DNA of 64,000 nucleotides from contig JAUJOY010000001.1 in assembly GCA_030447385.1 (NCBI GenBank), positions 809,629 through 873,628 on the forward strand, in the 5' to 3' direction. This stretch comes from Mycobacteriales bacterium (lineage in GTDB: Bacteria > Actinomycetota > Actinomycetes > Mycobacteriales > SCTD01). Under the pieces are notes generated by a model, which was given only the letters and a program-made list of their open reading frames with translations, made no database searches and was not told the DNA's origin. The position numbers and the translations under genes are program-made. Below are positions 17,197 to 26,612 of this stretch, in pieces. The number at the start of each line of letters is the position of its first letter. The first letter of the stretch is position 1.

Positions 17197-18402
17197 GTGG
17201 ACCTGATGGAGTACCAGGCGAAGGAGCTCTTCGCCCAGCACGGCGTCCCCGTACTGCCCGGCGAGACGGTCGACACGGCCGAGGCGGCCCGCGGCGTCGC
17301 CGAGCGCATCGGCAAGCCCGTGGTCGTCAAGGCCCAGGTCAAGACCGGTGGGCGCGGCAAGGCCGGCGGGGTGAAGCTCGCGGGCACTCCCGACGAGGCG
17401 GTGGCGCGCGCGGGGGACATCCTGGGGCTCGACATCAAGGGCCACCTCGTCCGCAAGGTCCTCGTGACCGAGGCCAGCGACATCGACGTCGAGTACTACG
17501 TGGCGTTCCTGCTCGACCGCGCCCACCGCCGCTACCTCGCGATGGCCAGTGCGGAGGGCGGGATGGAGATCGAGCAGCTCGCCGTCGAGCGTCCGGAGGC
17601 ACTGGCCCGGATCCCGATCGACCCGATCGGCGGGTGCGACCAGGGCACGGCCCGCGAGATCGTGGCGGCCGCGCGCATCCCGGCCGACGCGGCGGACGAC
17701 GTCGCGCAGATCCTGCAGTCGATGTGGAAGGTCCTCGTCGAGGAGGAGGCCACGCTCGTCGAGATCAACCCGCTGTGCCGCACGCCGGACGGCCGCCTCG
17801 TCGCGCTGGACGGCAAGGTGACCCTGGACGGCAACGCCGAGTTCCGGCATCCGGAGGTCTTCGCCGCCTACGCCGACGTCGTGTCGGACGACGACCTCGA
17901 GGGGCGGGCCAGGAAGAAGGGCCTGAACTACGTCAAGCTCGACGGCTCGGTCGGGATCATCGGCAACGGCGCGGGCCTGGTGATGAGCACCCTCGACGTC
18001 GTGGCGTACGCCGGTGAGCAGCACGGCGGCGTGAAGCCGGCCAACTTCCTCGACATCGGGGGAGGAGCCTCCGCGCAGGTCATGGCTGACGGGCTGGCCA
18101 TCATCCTGAGCGACCCGGACGTCCGCTCGGTCTTCGTCAACGTCTTCGGCGGGATCACGTCCTGCGACGCGGTCGCGAACGGCATCGTGCAGGCGCTGGC
18201 GATCCTGGAGCAGGGCGGTGACGGTGCCGGCGGCACGCCCCGCATCCCGCTCGTCGTCCGGCTGGACGGCAACAACGTCGAGGAGGGTCGGCGCATCCTG
18301 CACGAGGCTGCGCACCCCCTCGTCCTCGTGGTGGACACCATGGACGGAGCGGCAGCGAAGGCTGCCGAGCTGGCGAGCGGTGCCGCGGACGGGCAGGCCT
18401 GA
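17197..18402 (+). CDS. sucC: Succinate-CoA ligase, beta subunit
   Basis: A 401-residue protein (family usual about 390) that, with SucD, interconverts succinyl-CoA and succinate while making ATP or GTP. The ATP-grasp N-terminus begins [38 protein letters not shown] holds nucleotide-binding residues, EINPLC is a Mg2+-binding motif and [16 protein letters not shown] opens the CoA-ligase domain, with [10 protein letters not shown] further on. The GTG at 17197 matches the usual N-terminus. sucD follows after 3 bases. Confidence 0.97.
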   Translation: MDLMEYQAKELFAQHGVPVLPGETVDTAEAARGVAERIGKPVVVKAQVKTGGRGKAGGVKLAGTPDEAVARAGDILGLDIKGHLVRKVLVTEASDIDVEYYVAFLLDRAHRRYLAMASAEGGMEIEQLAVERPEALARIPIDPIGGCDQGTAREIVAAARIPADAADDVAQILQSMWKVLVEEEATLVEINPLCRTPDGRLVALDGKVTLDGNAEFRHPEVFAAYADVVSDDDLEGRARKKGLNYVKLDGSVGIIGNGAGLVMSTLDVVAYAGEQHGGVKPANFLDIGGGASAQVMADGLAIILSDPDVRSVFVNVFGGITSCDAVANGIVQALAILEQGGDGAGGTPRIPLVVRLDGNNVEEGRRILHEAAHPLVLVVDTMDGAAAKAAELASGAADGQA

Positions 18403-18405
18403 CCA

Positions 18406-19299
18406 GTGGCGATCTTCCTCTCCGCGGACAGCAAGGTCCTCGTCCAGGGCATCACCGGATCGGAGGGCACCAAGCACACGCGCCGGATGGTGGCCTCGGG
18501 CACGCAGGTCGTCGGCGGCGTCAACCCGAGAAAGGCCGGCAGCGACGTCGACGGCATCCCGGTCTTCGCCACCGTCGCGGAGGCGCGGGACCAGACCGGC
18601 GCCGACGTGACGGTCGTCTTCGTGCCGCCTGCCTTCGCCAAGGGCGCCGTGGTCGAGGCGATCGACGCGAGGATCCCGCTCGCCGTCGTCATCACCGAGG
18701 GCATCCCGGTGCACGACAGCGCCTGGTTCTGGGCCTACTCCCAGCAGCAGGGCGGCAGCACCCGCATTCTCGGCCCGAACTGCCCCGGCCTGATCAGCCC
18801 CGGCAGGAGCAACGCGGGCATCATCCCGGCCTCGATCGCCCCGAACCCCGGCCGCATCGGCCTGGTCAGCAAGAGCGGCACGCTGACCTACCAGATGATG
18901 TACGAGCTGAGGGACTTCGGCTTCTCGACCGCGATCGGCATCGGGGGCGACCCGGTCATCGGCACGACCCACATCGACGCGCTCGAGGCCTTCGAGGCCG
19001 ATCCGGAGACCGATGCGATCGTGATGATCGGCGAGATCGGCGGTGACGCCGAGGAGCGCGCCGCCGACTTCATCGCCAGGTCGGTGTCCAAGCCCGTCGT
19101 CGGCTACGTGGCGGGGTTCACCGCGCCGGAGGGCAAGACCATGGGACATGCCGGGGCGATCGTCTCGGGCTCCTCGGGCACCGCAGCGGCCAAGCAGGAG
19201 GCGCTCGAGGCGGCCGGGGTGCAGGTGGGACGCACCCCGTCGGCAACCGCTGCGCTCATGCGGGAGATCATGAGTAGCCGGACGGCCAGCAGCCTGTAG
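18406..19299 (+). CDS. sucD: Succinate-CoA ligase, alpha subunit
   Basis: A 297-residue CoA-binding subunit. The Rossmann start [18 protein letters not shown] binds Co[12 protein letters not shown] and [12 protein letters not shown] are family signatures, and the phosphohistidine lies in [11 protein letters not shown] (about residue 248). The gene starts at the GTG at 18406, immediately after sucC, so the two form an operon. SucCD closes the succinyl-CoA step between the mutase pathway and succinate dehydrogenase. Confidence 0.97.
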   Translation: MAIFLSADSKVLVQGITGSEGTKHTRRMVASGTQVVGGVNPRKAGSDVDGIPVFATVAEARDQTGADVTVVFVPPAFAKGAVVEAIDARIPLAVVITEGIPVHDSAWFWAYSQQQGGSTRILGPNCPGLISPGRSNAGIIPASIAPNPGRIGLVSKSGTLTYQMMYELRDFGFSTAIGIGGDPVIGTTHIDALEAFEADPETDAIVMIGEIGGDAEERAADFIARSVSKPVVGYVAGFTAPEGKTMGHAGAIVSGSSGTAAAKQEALEAAGVQVGRTPSATAALMREIMSSRTASSL

Positions 19300-19375
19300 C
19301 GCGAGGGCGGCCGCCCCCCAGCCGTCGGCGAGCCGCCACCGGCGGGGCGCATGCGGATGTCACAGTGCGGAAGCC

Positions 19376-20602
19376 ATGACCGAGACCCTGTCGCGCCCGG
19401 CCGAGGGGCCTGCTCCCGAGCCGCCCGCCGGGGTGTCACTGGACGTGCTGCGCACCGGGGCGAGCGTGGCGCTGTGGACGACGGTGGTGGGGCTCCTGCT
19501 GGCCGGGTTGCCGGTGCTGCTCGCCTGGGCGGTCGAGGCGCGGTCGGGCACCGCCGCGTCGGACATGGTCCGCTCGGTCGGCCAGCTGTGGCTGCTCGCC
19601 CACGGCGTCTCCCTCGACGTGCCCGGCGGCCGGGTCGGGCTCACCCCGCTCGGGCTGTGCGCGCTGCCTCTCGTCCTGCTCCTGCGAGCCGGCGGGCGGA
19701 TGGCCGGGCAGTGCCGCCCGGCCTCACCGCGCGCAGCGCTGTGGGCGGCGCTCGTCGTGGCCGTGCCCTACGCGCTCCTGACGGCCCTGGTGGCCGCGTT
19801 CTCCTCCACGGCCGCTGTGCGGCCCTCGACGGCGCAGGCCCTGCTCGGCGGCCTGCTGCTGGGGATGGTCGGCGCGGGGACCGGAGCGCTCCGTCGGGCC
19901 GGCCTGGGTGGCCGCGCCTGGGCACGCCTGCCGGCTCGCACGCGCCGGCTGTTGCCCGCCGTGGCCGGGGTGAGCGGTCTCGTGCTGGCCGCCGCTGCGC
20001 TGCTCGCAGGCGCGGCCCTCGCTGCGCACCTGTCCCGGGCCGCCGAGCTGGCGGCCGCCAGTGAACCGGGCGTGGTCGGCGGGCTGGCGCTGCTGCTGCT
20101 CGGGCTGACCTTCGTCCCCAACGCTGTCATCTGGGCGGGGAGCTGGCTGGCGGGGGTGGGTTTCGCTGTGGGAGTCGGCACCTCTGTCGCTCCGTCCGGA
20201 TCGCAGATCGGGGCCGTCCCGGCCTTCCCGCTGCTGGCGGCGCTGCCGGAGGGCGCACCCCCCGGCTGGGTCGGCCCGGTGGCCCTGCTCGTCCCGTTCG
20301 CGGCCGGAGCGCTTGCCGGACGTCGGGTGCTGCGCGGGCTCGGCGGCTACGCGTCCCTGCCCCGCACGGTCGTGGAGGCTGCTCTGGTAGGGCCGGCCTG
20401 CGGCCTCGTCTGGGCTGGGCTCGCCTGGCTCGCGGGCGGTCCCCTGGGCGGCGACCGGCTGTCCGTGCTGGGCCCGGCGCCGCTGCGACTCGGTCTGACC
20501 GTCACGGGACTGGTCACCGCCGGAGCCGTCGGCGGCGCCCTGCTCCTGCGCCGCCGGCAGAGCGCCCTGCCACCGGCGGACGCGCCTGACCTCAGACCTT
20601 GA
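19376..20602 (+). CDS. DUF6350 / PerM-like polytopic membrane protein
   Basis: A 408-residue protein with roughly nine to ten membrane helices, an N-terminal cytoplasmic stretch of about 25 residues and a short charged C-terminus. Position directly after sucD and ahead of purN matches the mycobacterial perM locus, whose product supports cell division under stress, and the hydrophobic pattern fits DUF6350. Identification rests mainly on synteny and topology. The start at 19376 has no clear ribosome-binding site. The 3' end overlaps the convergent RDD gene by 11 bases. Confidence 0.75.
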   Translation: MTETLSRPAEGPAPEPPAGVSLDVLRTGASVALWTTVVGLLLAGLPVLLAWAVEARSGTAASDMVRSVGQLWLLAHGVSLDVPGGRVGLTPLGLCALPLVLLLRAGGRMAGQCRPASPRAALWAALVVAVPYALLTALVAAFSSTAAVRPSTAQALLGGLLLGMVGAGTGALRRAGLGGRAWARLPARTRRLLPAVAGVSGLVLAAAALLAGAALAAHLSRAAELAAASEPGVVGGLALLLLGLTFVPNAVIWAGSWLAGVGFAVGVGTSVAPSGSQIGAVPAFPLLAALPEGAPPGWVGPVALLVPFAAGALAGRRVLRGLGGYASLPRTVVEAALVGPACGLVWAGLAWLAGGPLGGDRLSVLGPAPLRLGLTVTGLVTAGAVGGALLLRRRQSALPPADAPDLRP

Positions 20603-21251
20603 CCACCACCGTCTGCAGGATCTTGTCCGCGAAGGTCTGCTTCTTGGCGTCCCACAGCGGCCACAGGTAGCCCACGTAGCAGGGGATGGCGTCCAGGAAG
20701 TGGACGAAGTAGCGGCCGATCGACAGCCCGGCGCCCACGACCTGCCCGTCCTGCTCGCGCAGCAGCTTGATGCGCATCTGCCGCTTGCCGATCGTCTGCC
20801 CCTTGCTGCCCTGGACCGCCAGCTGCCAGAACATGAAGGCGAAGGCGCCGATGTACGCGACGGCGACGATCAGCCCGCCGAGGGTGTCGTTGATGGCGCC
20901 GCCGATCAGGGCGCCGACCAGGAACCCGCCGAGGATGATCCCGAAGACCAGCGCGAAGTCGATCAGCCAGGCGACCACCCGGGTGCCCCAGTCGGCGAGG
21001 ACGGGGCCTCCGGGAGGCTGGCCGTAGCCGCCCGGCGAGCCGTACGCGCCGGGCGCCCCGCCCGGCTGGCCGTAGCCGGGCTGGCCGCCGTAGCCGGGCT
21101 GCTGGGGCGCCTGCTGGGCGTAGCCGGGGGAAGAGCCATATCCGGGCTGGCCGCCGTACCCGGGCGACGAGCCGTAGGCGGGCTGCTGCGGCGGCGGCTG
21201 CTTGGTCAGGTCGGGGCCGGGAGCGGCGAAGGGGTCCTGCGGTCCGGTCAT
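20592..21251 (-). CDS. RDD family membrane protein with Gly/Tyr/Pro-rich N-terminus
   Basis: A 219-residue protein. The first 80 residues are low-complexity, with repeated PGYG and QPGYG units. An RDD domain of three helices follows (WGTRVVAWLIDFALVFG, LIVAVAYIGAFAFMFWQLAV, SIGRYFVHFLDAIPCYVGYL). The GQTIGKRQMRIKLL loop is the typical RDD connector. Function of RDD proteins is poorly known; some act in Na+/H+ exchange. It starts with MTGPQDPFA, echoing the VTAPQDPFR start of the next gene, which suggests related tails. Confidence 0.85.
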   Translation of the reverse strand: MTGPQDPFAAPGPDLTKQPPPQQPAYGSSPGYGGQPGYGSSPGYAQQAPQQPGYGGQPGYGQPGGAPGAYGSPGGYGQPPGGPVLADWGTRVVAWLIDFALVFGIILGGFLVGALIGGAINDTLGGLIVAVAYIGAFAFMFWQLAVQGSKGQTIGKRQMRIKLLREQDGQVVGAGLSIGRYFVHFLDAIPCYVGYLWPLWDAKKQTFADKILQTVVVKV

Positions 21252-21380
21252 GGCGATCCTCCCCGGGGTCCGCCCTGCCCGGTGCCGTGGGCGCCGGCTA
21301 GCAGTGCGGTCGCGCGCATCCTTGCGCGGGCGGGCCCGTTCCGTCAGTGCTTTTTCCACAAAAGGTCGTGCGGGGGCCGC

Positions 21381-21935
21381 TCAGCGGGTGAGGTCGTCCT
21401 CAAGCTCCGCCCGGCACTGGTTGATCGCCGCCTGGTTGCCGGCAGCCGACTCGATGCAGTCCTGCAGCTTCTTGCCGGTGTCGCTGTTGAAGACCGACAC
21501 CCCGACGGCGATCAGGGCGCCGGCGATCAGCAGGCCCAGGAGCCCCAGGATGATGCCGGCCAGCGCCATGCCGCCGTTGTTGGCCTCGCCCCGCTTGGCC
21601 CGCCCGCGTCCGACGATCCCCAGGACGATGGCGAGCAGCCCCAGCAGGATCCCACCCACGACGGTGATGGAGGTGAGCAGCGCGAGCAGGCCGAGGATCA
21701 GGGCCGCCACGCCGAGACCGTTGCGCCCGCCGGTCCGCGGCGGTGGAGCCCCGAAGCCGCCGCCGCCACCGGGAGGTGGTTCGCCGTAGGGCTGGGGACC
21801 GGGCTGGGCGCTGCCGTACGGCGCACCGCCCGAAGAGTCGCCGTAGCCGGGGGTCGGATCCCCTGGCTGGGCCGGGTAGCCGCCGGAGGGCGAGCCCTCG
21901 CCGGGCGTGCGGAACGGATCCTGCGGTGCGGTCAC
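21381..21935 (-). CDS. DUF4190-like membrane protein
   Basis: A 184-residue protein with a Pro/Gly-rich N-terminal tail (about 75 residues), then two long hydrophobic segments, GLGVAALILGLLALLTSITV and GGMALAGIILGLLGLLIAGA, separated by a basic RGRAKRGEA loop, and a short extracytoplasmic end with two cysteines (DCIESAAGNQAAINQCRAEL). The double glycine-rich helix arrangement is typical of DUF4190. Start GTG at 21935. 129 bases separate it from the RDD gene, so they may be separately transcribed. Confidence 0.78.
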   Translation of the reverse strand: MTAPQDPFRTPGEGSPSGGYPAQPGDPTPGYGDSSGGAPYGSAQPGPQPYGEPPPGGGGGFGAPPPRTGGRNGLGVAALILGLLALLTSITVVGGILLGLLAIVLGIVGRGRAKRGEANNGGMALAGIILGLLGLLIAGALIAVGVSVFNSDTGKKLQDCIESAAGNQAAINQCRAELEDDLTR

Positions 21936-22129
21936 CAGGTGCCTCCTTGCGGCGGCCGGGAGGCCATCGGGTGTGGCAGGGGGTGCCACCGGTAGCGAGC
22001 CTGTACCCGTAGGGCCGGGGTAACAACGCGACGCGCCGTGCGGAGCGGCACGCAAGCCGGCCTCGGTAGCCTCTGCCGGGGAGGCCGCCCGCCCACGTCC
22101 CCCTCCCGCGACGCTGTCAGGAGATCGCC
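21936..22129. other. Divergent intergenic region upstream of purN
   Basis: 194 bases between the DUF4190-like gene (minus) and purN (plus). TAGCCT at about 22067-22072 could be a plus-strand -10, giving a purN leader of roughly 50 bases. No purine-riboswitch-like or PurR-like site was recognised. Confidence 0.4.
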
Positions 22130-22735
22130 CTGTCCGCTCGACTGGTCGTGCTCGCCTCGGGTCACGGCAGCACCCTGCAGGGGCTCCTCGATGCCGCCGT
22201 CGACCGGGAGTACGGCGCGAGGGTCGTCGCGGTCGCCAGCGACCGGCCCGGCGCCTTCGCCCTCGAGCGGGCCGCGCAGGCCGGGGTGGCGGCCCTCACC
22301 GTGCCGCTCGCGGACGCGGCCGATCGGGATGCCTGGAACGCGGCACTCACCGAGGCCGTCGCCGCCCAGGAGCCGGACCTGGTCGTGTGTGCCGGCTTCA
22401 TGCGGATCCTCGGCCCCGGCTTCCTCGGCCGGTTCCCGCAGCGGGTGGTCAACACCCACCCGGCGCTGCTGCCCGCCTTCCCGGGCGCGCACGCCGTCAC
22501 GGACGCGCTGGCGTACGGCGTGAAGGTCTCCGGGGTGACCGTCCACCTGGTCGACGAGGGCGTGGACACCGGGCCGGTCGTGGCCCAGCGGTCGGTGCCG
22601 GTGCTCGACGGCGACGACGAAGCCACGCTGCTGCGCAGGATCCAGGACGTGGAGCGGCCGCTCCTCGTCGAGACGGTGGGCCGGCTGGCCCGGGAGGGCT
22701 GGACCGTGAAGGACAGGATCGTGAGGTTCCGGTGA
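22130..22735 (+). CDS. purN: Phosphoribosylglycinamide formyltransferase
   Basis: A 201-residue enzyme that transfers formyl from 10-formyl-THF to GAR in purine synthesis. Core motifs: [16 protein letters not shown] (phosphate loop), [28 protein letters not shown] with catalytic N-x-H and the downstream Asp in [12 protein letters not shown] start it at a CTG (22130): an AGGAG at 22119-22123 is ideally spaced, and the resulting [11 protein letters not shown] restores the first beta strand. The first conventional codon, GTG at 22148, would cut into that strand and lacks a ribosome-binding site. The TGA overlaps purH as GTGA. Confidence 0.93.
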   Translation: MSARLVVLASGHGSTLQGLLDAAVDREYGARVVAVASDRPGAFALERAAQAGVAALTVPLADAADRDAWNAALTEAVAAQEPDLVVCAGFMRILGPGFLGRFPQRVVNTHPALLPAFPGAHAVTDALAYGVKVSGVTVHLVDEGVDTGPVVAQRSVPVLDGDDEATLLRRIQDVERPLLVETVGRLAREGWTVKDRIVRFR

Positions 22736-24288
22736 GCGCGCGGACCGCAGTGCGCCGCGCGCTGATCAGCGTCTACGACAAGACCGGGCTGACCGAGCTC
22801 GGCAGGGGACTGGCCGCCGCCGGCGTCGAGATCGTCTCGACCGGCTCGACCGCCGGCGTCCTGCGCGCTGCCGGGCTCGCCGTCACGGCGGTGGACGAGC
22901 TCACCGGCTTCCCCGAGTGCCTGGACGGCCGTGTGAAGACGCTGCACCCCACGGTGCACGCCGGCATCCTGGCCGACCTGCGGCTGCCCGACCACGTGCG
23001 GCAGCTCGAGGAGCTCGGCATCGCGCCGTTCGAGCTGGTGGTCGTGAACCTCTACCCGTTCTCCCAGACCGTGGCCTCGGGCGCCGCGCCCGACGAGTGC
23101 GTGGAGCAGATCGACATCGGCGGGCCGACGATGGTCCGGGCCGCGGCCAAGAACTCCCCCTCGGTGGCGGTCGTCGTGGACCCGGCCGCCTACGGTGACC
23201 TGCTCACCGCCGTTGCCGAGGGAGGTACCACCCCCGAGCAGCGCGCCCGCCTGGCCGCGGCGGCGTTCGCGCACACCGCGGCGTACGACGTCGCCGTCGC
23301 CTCGTGGTTCTCGTCGGTCCACGCGCCGGCCGACGACCAGCCCTTCCCGGTCTTCCTCGGCGCGACCTTCCGGCGCGCCAGCGTGCTGCGGTACGGCGAG
23401 AACCCGCACCAGGCGGCGGCCCTCTACAGCGCGCCGGACGACGGCGACACCCTGGCCTCGGCCAGGCAGCTGCACGGGAAGGCGATGTCCTACAACAACT
23501 ACGTGGACACCGATGCGGCCCTGCGGGCGGCGAACGACATGTCGGCCCCGTGCGTCGCGATCATCAAGCACGCCAACCCGTGCGGCATCGCCGTCGGGGC
23601 CGATCTGGCCGAGGCGCACCGCAAGGCGCACGCCTGCGACCCGGTCTCCGCGTTCGGCGGGGTTATCGCCGCCAACCGCCCGGTGCCGGTGGCCATGGCC
23701 GAGCAGGTCGCGGAGGTGTTCACCGAGGTCATCGTGGCCCCGGCCTACGAGGCGGGTGCCCTCGAGGTGCTCTCGCGCAAGCCGTCGATCCGTGTGCTGG
23801 AGACGACCGGTCACGCCGGGGGCGGCATCGAGATCCGGCAGGTCTGCGGGGGGCTGCTGCTGCAGCAGTCCGACGACCTCTCGGCGCCCGGCGACAGTCC
23901 GGGGGCGTGGGCGCTGCAGACCGGGGAGCCGGCCGCGCCGGATCTGCTCGAGCAGCTGGCGTTCGCCTGGCGGGCCGTGCGGGCGGTCAAGAGCAACGCC
24001 ATCCTGCTGGCCTCCGCCGGCGCGACGGTGGGGATCGGCATGGGCCAGGTCAACCGGGTCGATGCCGCGAGGCTCGCGGTGGCCCGGGCCGGGGACCGGG
24101 CCGCCGGGTCGGTGGCGGCCTCCGATGCCTTCTTCCCCTTCGCGGACGGCCTGCAGGTGCTGCTCGACGCCGGCGTGCGCGCCGTCGTGCAGCCCGGCGG
24201 CTCGGTGCGCGATGCGGAAGTGGTCGCCGCGGCCGTTGCCGCCGGCGCGACCCTGTACTTCACCGGCACCCGCCACTTCGCCCACTGA
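22732..24288 (+). CDS. purH: Bifunctional AICAR formyltransferase / IMP cyclohydrolase
   Basis: A 518-residue enzyme that makes IMP in the last two steps of purine synthesis. The N-terminal MGS-like cyclohydrolase domain starts [20 protein letters not shown] and has [15 protein letters not shown]; the C-terminal transformylase domain has [25 protein letters not shown] and the catalytic-region KHANPCG (about 277-283), ending in [13 protein letters not shown]. The GTG at 22732 overlaps the purN stop by four bases, so the two are coupled. Confidence 0.97.
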   Translation: MSARTAVRRALISVYDKTGLTELGRGLAAAGVEIVSTGSTAGVLRAAGLAVTAVDELTGFPECLDGRVKTLHPTVHAGILADLRLPDHVRQLEELGIAPFELVVVNLYPFSQTVASGAAPDECVEQIDIGGPTMVRAAAKNSPSVAVVVDPAAYGDLLTAVAEGGTTPEQRARLAAAAFAHTAAYDVAVASWFSSVHAPADDQPFPVFLGATFRRASVLRYGENPHQAAALYSAPDDGDTLASARQLHGKAMSYNNYVDTDAALRAANDMSAPCVAIIKHANPCGIAVGADLAEAHRKAHACDPVSAFGGVIAANRPVPVAMAEQVAEVFTEVIVAPAYEAGALEVLSRKPSIRVLETTGHAGGGIEIRQVCGGLLLQQSDDLSAPGDSPGAWALQTGEPAAPDLLEQLAFAWRAVRAVKSNAILLASAGATVGIGMGQVNRVDAARLAVARAGDRAAGSVAASDAFFPFADGLQVLLDAGVRAVVQPGGSVRDAEVVAAAVAAGATLYFTGTRHFAH

Positions 24289-24300
24289 CCCGCGCCCACC

Positions 24301-24906
24301 GTGACCACCGACCGGGTCCCCAGCGACAGCGGAGACCTCACGCGCGCGGACTTCTCACGAGAGGGCCTGCGTGGCAGGCACTTCCTTGAGGCACGGCTCG
24401 TGGGGGCGGACTTCAGCGAGGCCGACCTGCACGGGGTCGTGTTCGAGCGGTGCGACCTGTCCGGCGCCGAGCTGACCTGCGCCGTCTTAGACAGCTGCGC
24501 CTTCCTGGGCTGCAGCTTCGAAGGGGCCCGGCTGTTCGGGTCGACGCTGCGCGCCTGCAAGCTCACCGGCTCGACCTTCCTGCGCTCGCACCTGCGGCCG
24601 CTGGTCGTCGAGGGCGGCGACTGGTCCTACGTCTCCCTCCGGGGGGCTGACCTGCGGGGGGTGGGGCTGACGGGGGTACGCCTGCCGGAGGCAGACCTGA
24701 CCGAGGCCGACCTGGCGGGCTGCGACCTGTCGGGCAGCGACCTGTCCCGGTCGCGGCTGCGCGGGGTGCGCCTGCGGGGAGCGGACCTGCGGGGCGCGCG
24801 GCTCGACGGGTGCGACGTGGACGGCGTGGACTGGCAGGGGGTGCGCATCGACCTGAGCCAGGCGGTGCTGCTCGCGCGGGCCCGTGGAGCGGTGGTGGAC
24901 GGCTGA
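24301..24906 (+). CDS. Pentapeptide-repeat protein
   Basis: A 201-residue protein made almost wholly of A(D/N)LxX-type pentapeptide repeats from about residue 13 to 190 (for example ADFSEADLHGVVFERCDLSG, ADLTEADLAGCDLSGSDLSR), interrupted by a hinge around HLRPLVVEGGDWSYV. Such repeats fold as a right-handed quadrilateral beta helix; some relatives (Qnr, MfpA) mimic DNA and protect gyrase. Function here is unknown. It starts 12 bases after purH and may be cotranscribed; folD follows behind its own -10. The two-block repeat layout with a hinge resembles Qnr-type proteins but is not diagnostic. Confidence 0.88.
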   Translation: MTTDRVPSDSGDLTRADFSREGLRGRHFLEARLVGADFSEADLHGVVFERCDLSGAELTCAVLDSCAFLGCSFEGARLFGSTLRACKLTGSTFLRSHLRPLVVEGGDWSYVSLRGADLRGVGLTGVRLPEADLTEADLAGCDLSGSDLSRSRLRGVRLRGADLRGARLDGCDVDGVDWQGVRIDLSQAVLLARARGAVVDG

Positions 24907-24932
24907 CCGGGTGGGCGCCGGCAACGGGCAAC

Positions 24933-24938
24933 TAGGCT
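24933..24938 (+). promoter_or_regulatory. -10 element TAGGCT for folD
   Basis: TAGGCT ends 8 bases before the GTG at 24947. No Shine-Dalgarno sequence is present between them, consistent with a near-leaderless folD transcript. Confidence 0.5.
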
Positions 24939-24946
24939 CGGCGACC

Positions 24947-25813
24947 GTGACCGCGCGCCTGCTGCCAGGAGCCCCCGTCGCCGAGGCCGTCTTCGGCGGG
25001 CTGCGCGCCCGCATCGCGGCGCTGGTCTCCGCCGGCCACCGCCCGGGGCTCGGCACGATCCTCGTCGGCGGCGACAGCGCCAGCGGTGGCTATGTGAGCA
25101 TGAAGATGGCCAAGGCGCAGGAGCTGGGACTGTCCAGCCCGCACCGCCACCTGCCCGACGACGCGACGCAGGGCGACCTCGTCCGGGCGATAGGGGAGCT
25201 CAACGACGACCCGTCCGTCGACGCGATGCTCCTGCAGCACCCCACGCCGGCCGGGATCGACTTCGAGGCGGCGCTGCTCGAGATGGACCCGGACAAGGAC
25301 GTCGATGGGCTGCACCCGCTCAACATGGGCCGCCTGGCCCTGGGGATGCCCGGGCCGGTGCCGTGCACACCGGCGGGCATCGAGGCCCTGCTCGCGCACC
25401 ACGGCATCCCGGTGGCGGGCCAGGAGGTCTGCGTGCTCGGCAGGGGCACGACCCTCGGCCGGCCCCTGGCCCTGCTGCTCGCCCAGAAGCGCCCGACGGC
25501 CAACGCCGCGGTGACCGTCGTGCACACCGGGGTCCCGGACTGGCCGGTCTACACGCGGCGGGCCAAGATCGTGGTGGCCGCTGCCGGCGTGCCCGGCATC
25601 CTGCAGCCGGAGCACCTGACCCCGGGCGCGGTCGTGGTCGGGGGCGGGGTCCGCTACGAGGGCCGTCGGCTGCTGCCCGACGTGGACGAGGCCTGCAACG
25701 AGGTCGCCGGCGCCATCACGCCGCGCGTCGGCGGTGTGGGTCCGACGACGGTGGCGATGCTGTTCCGCAACTGCGTCGAGGCAGCGGAGCGCCGCAGGGG
25801 ACTGCGCGACTGA
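24947..25813 (+). CDS. folD: Methylenetetrahydrofolate dehydrogenase / cyclohydrolase
   Basis: A 288-residue bifunctional folate enzyme that makes 10-formyl-THF, the donor used by PurN and PurH. Signatures: TILVGGDSASGGYVSMKMAKA (substrate site with the YxxxK element), MLLQHPTPAGIDFEA, DKDVDGLHPLNMGRL, the NADP-binding VLGRGTTLGRPLALLL and the C-terminal PRVGGVGPTTVAMLFRN. In the usual motif PLP replaces this HPT. The GTG at 24947 fits the family N-terminus. Sits with purNH as a purine/C1 group. Confidence 0.96.
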   Translation: MTARLLPGAPVAEAVFGGLRARIAALVSAGHRPGLGTILVGGDSASGGYVSMKMAKAQELGLSSPHRHLPDDATQGDLVRAIGELNDDPSVDAMLLQHPTPAGIDFEAALLEMDPDKDVDGLHPLNMGRLALGMPGPVPCTPAGIEALLAHHGIPVAGQEVCVLGRGTTLGRPLALLLAQKRPTANAAVTVVHTGVPDWPVYTRRAKIVVAAAGVPGILQPEHLTPGAVVVGGGVRYEGRRLLPDVDEACNEVAGAITPRVGGVGPTTVAMLFRNCVEAAERRRGLRD

Positions 25814-25819
25814 GAGCGG

Positions 25820-25838
25820 CCGCGGGAGAGCCCCGCGG
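25820..25838. terminator. GC-rich hairpin between convergent folD and FHA genes
   Basis: CCGCGGG (25820-25826) and CCCGCGG (25832-25838) form a perfect 7-bp stem with loop AGAGC, 6 bases after the folD stop and 11 bases before the end of the convergent FHA gene. It could terminate transcripts from both sides. Confidence 0.6.
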
Positions 25839-25849
25839 GACGGGGCGGG

Positions 25850-26473
25850 TCAGCCGGCCCGGTCCAACCCCGGCTCGAGGTCGGGAGGCAAGGGGCGGAT
25901 CACTCCGGAGCTGACCACCTCGTTGGCGAGCCGCGCCCGGCGGTTGACCCCTTCCGGGATGCGGAACTTTCCGTACAGCCGGAGCAGGTGCTGCTTGACG
26001 GCGGCCTCGGTGACCACCAGCTCCTCGGCGATGTCCTTGGCCGTCGCGGGTGCGACGAAGGCGTCCTGGAGCAGGGCCGGCCGGCACAGGGCGTGCAGGA
26101 CCTCGCACTCGCGCCGGGTCAGGTCAGGGACGGTGATGCGGCGCATCGGGATGGTCGGGTCAGCCTGTCCCTGGACGGTCAGCCCGCCGACGCGGGTCCG
26201 CGCCGCACCGAAGGAGACGACGTCGTTGTCCAGGAGCACCCGCCGGCCCACCGGTCGGCCGTTGACCCGGGTGCCGTTCGTGGAGAGACCGAGGTCGCTC
26301 ACGTAGACGAAGCCGCCGCGCCGGACGAGCTCGGCGTGCAGCCGCGACACGCTCGGGTCCTCCAGCGAGATGTCCACCCCGTCGCCGCGACCGACGGTCG
26401 TCACGTCCCTTTTCAGGACGAACGTCTTCCCGGTGTCCTCGTGGGTCAGGGAAGGCCCGGTCGACGTGAGCAC
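25850..26473 (-). CDS. FHA-domain protein with C-terminal LuxR-like HTH
   Basis: A 207-residue protein. The N-terminal FHA domain (about 18-95) shows VGRGDGVDISLEDPSVSRLHAEL in pieces (GR, SRxH) and STNGTRVNGRPV, the phosphothreonine-binding signature. The second half reads DLTRRECEVLHALCRP, then AKDIAEELVVTEAAVKQHLL and LYGKFRIPE, a LuxR-type HTH preceded by the usual E-x-E-V-L helix. It is probably a transcription factor whose activity responds to Ser/Thr phosphorylation; a PknB-like kinase is encoded at 37520-39340. Start GTG at 26473 with AAGGA upstream. Confidence 0.85.
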   Translation of the reverse strand: MLTSTGPSLTHEDTGKTFVLKRDVTTVGRGDGVDISLEDPSVSRLHAELVRRGGFVYVSDLGLSTNGTRVNGRPVGRRVLLDNDVVSFGAARTRVGGLTVQGQADPTIPMRRITVPDLTRRECEVLHALCRPALLQDAFVAPATAKDIAEELVVTEAAVKQHLLRLYGKFRIPEGVNRRARLANEVVSSGVIRPLPPDLEPGLDRAG

Positions 26474-26600
26474 GGCGCGTCCTTGAGTCGGGGGCCCCGC
26501 ATGCCAGCAGGCACGATGCGTTGCAGGAACCAGACTGTGGCTACCCGGGCTCGGATGGAGTACACCCGTGCGCCGCGAGGCTCCGGACCCGTTCCGGGGC

Positions 26601-26606
26601 TACCTT
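26601..26606 (+). promoter_or_regulatory. -10 element TACCTT for the DUF3017 gene
   Basis: TACCTT followed by exactly 6 bases and the GTG at 26613 gives the leaderless geometry and decides the start codon. Confidence 0.5.
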
Positions 26607-26612
26607 CTCCCG

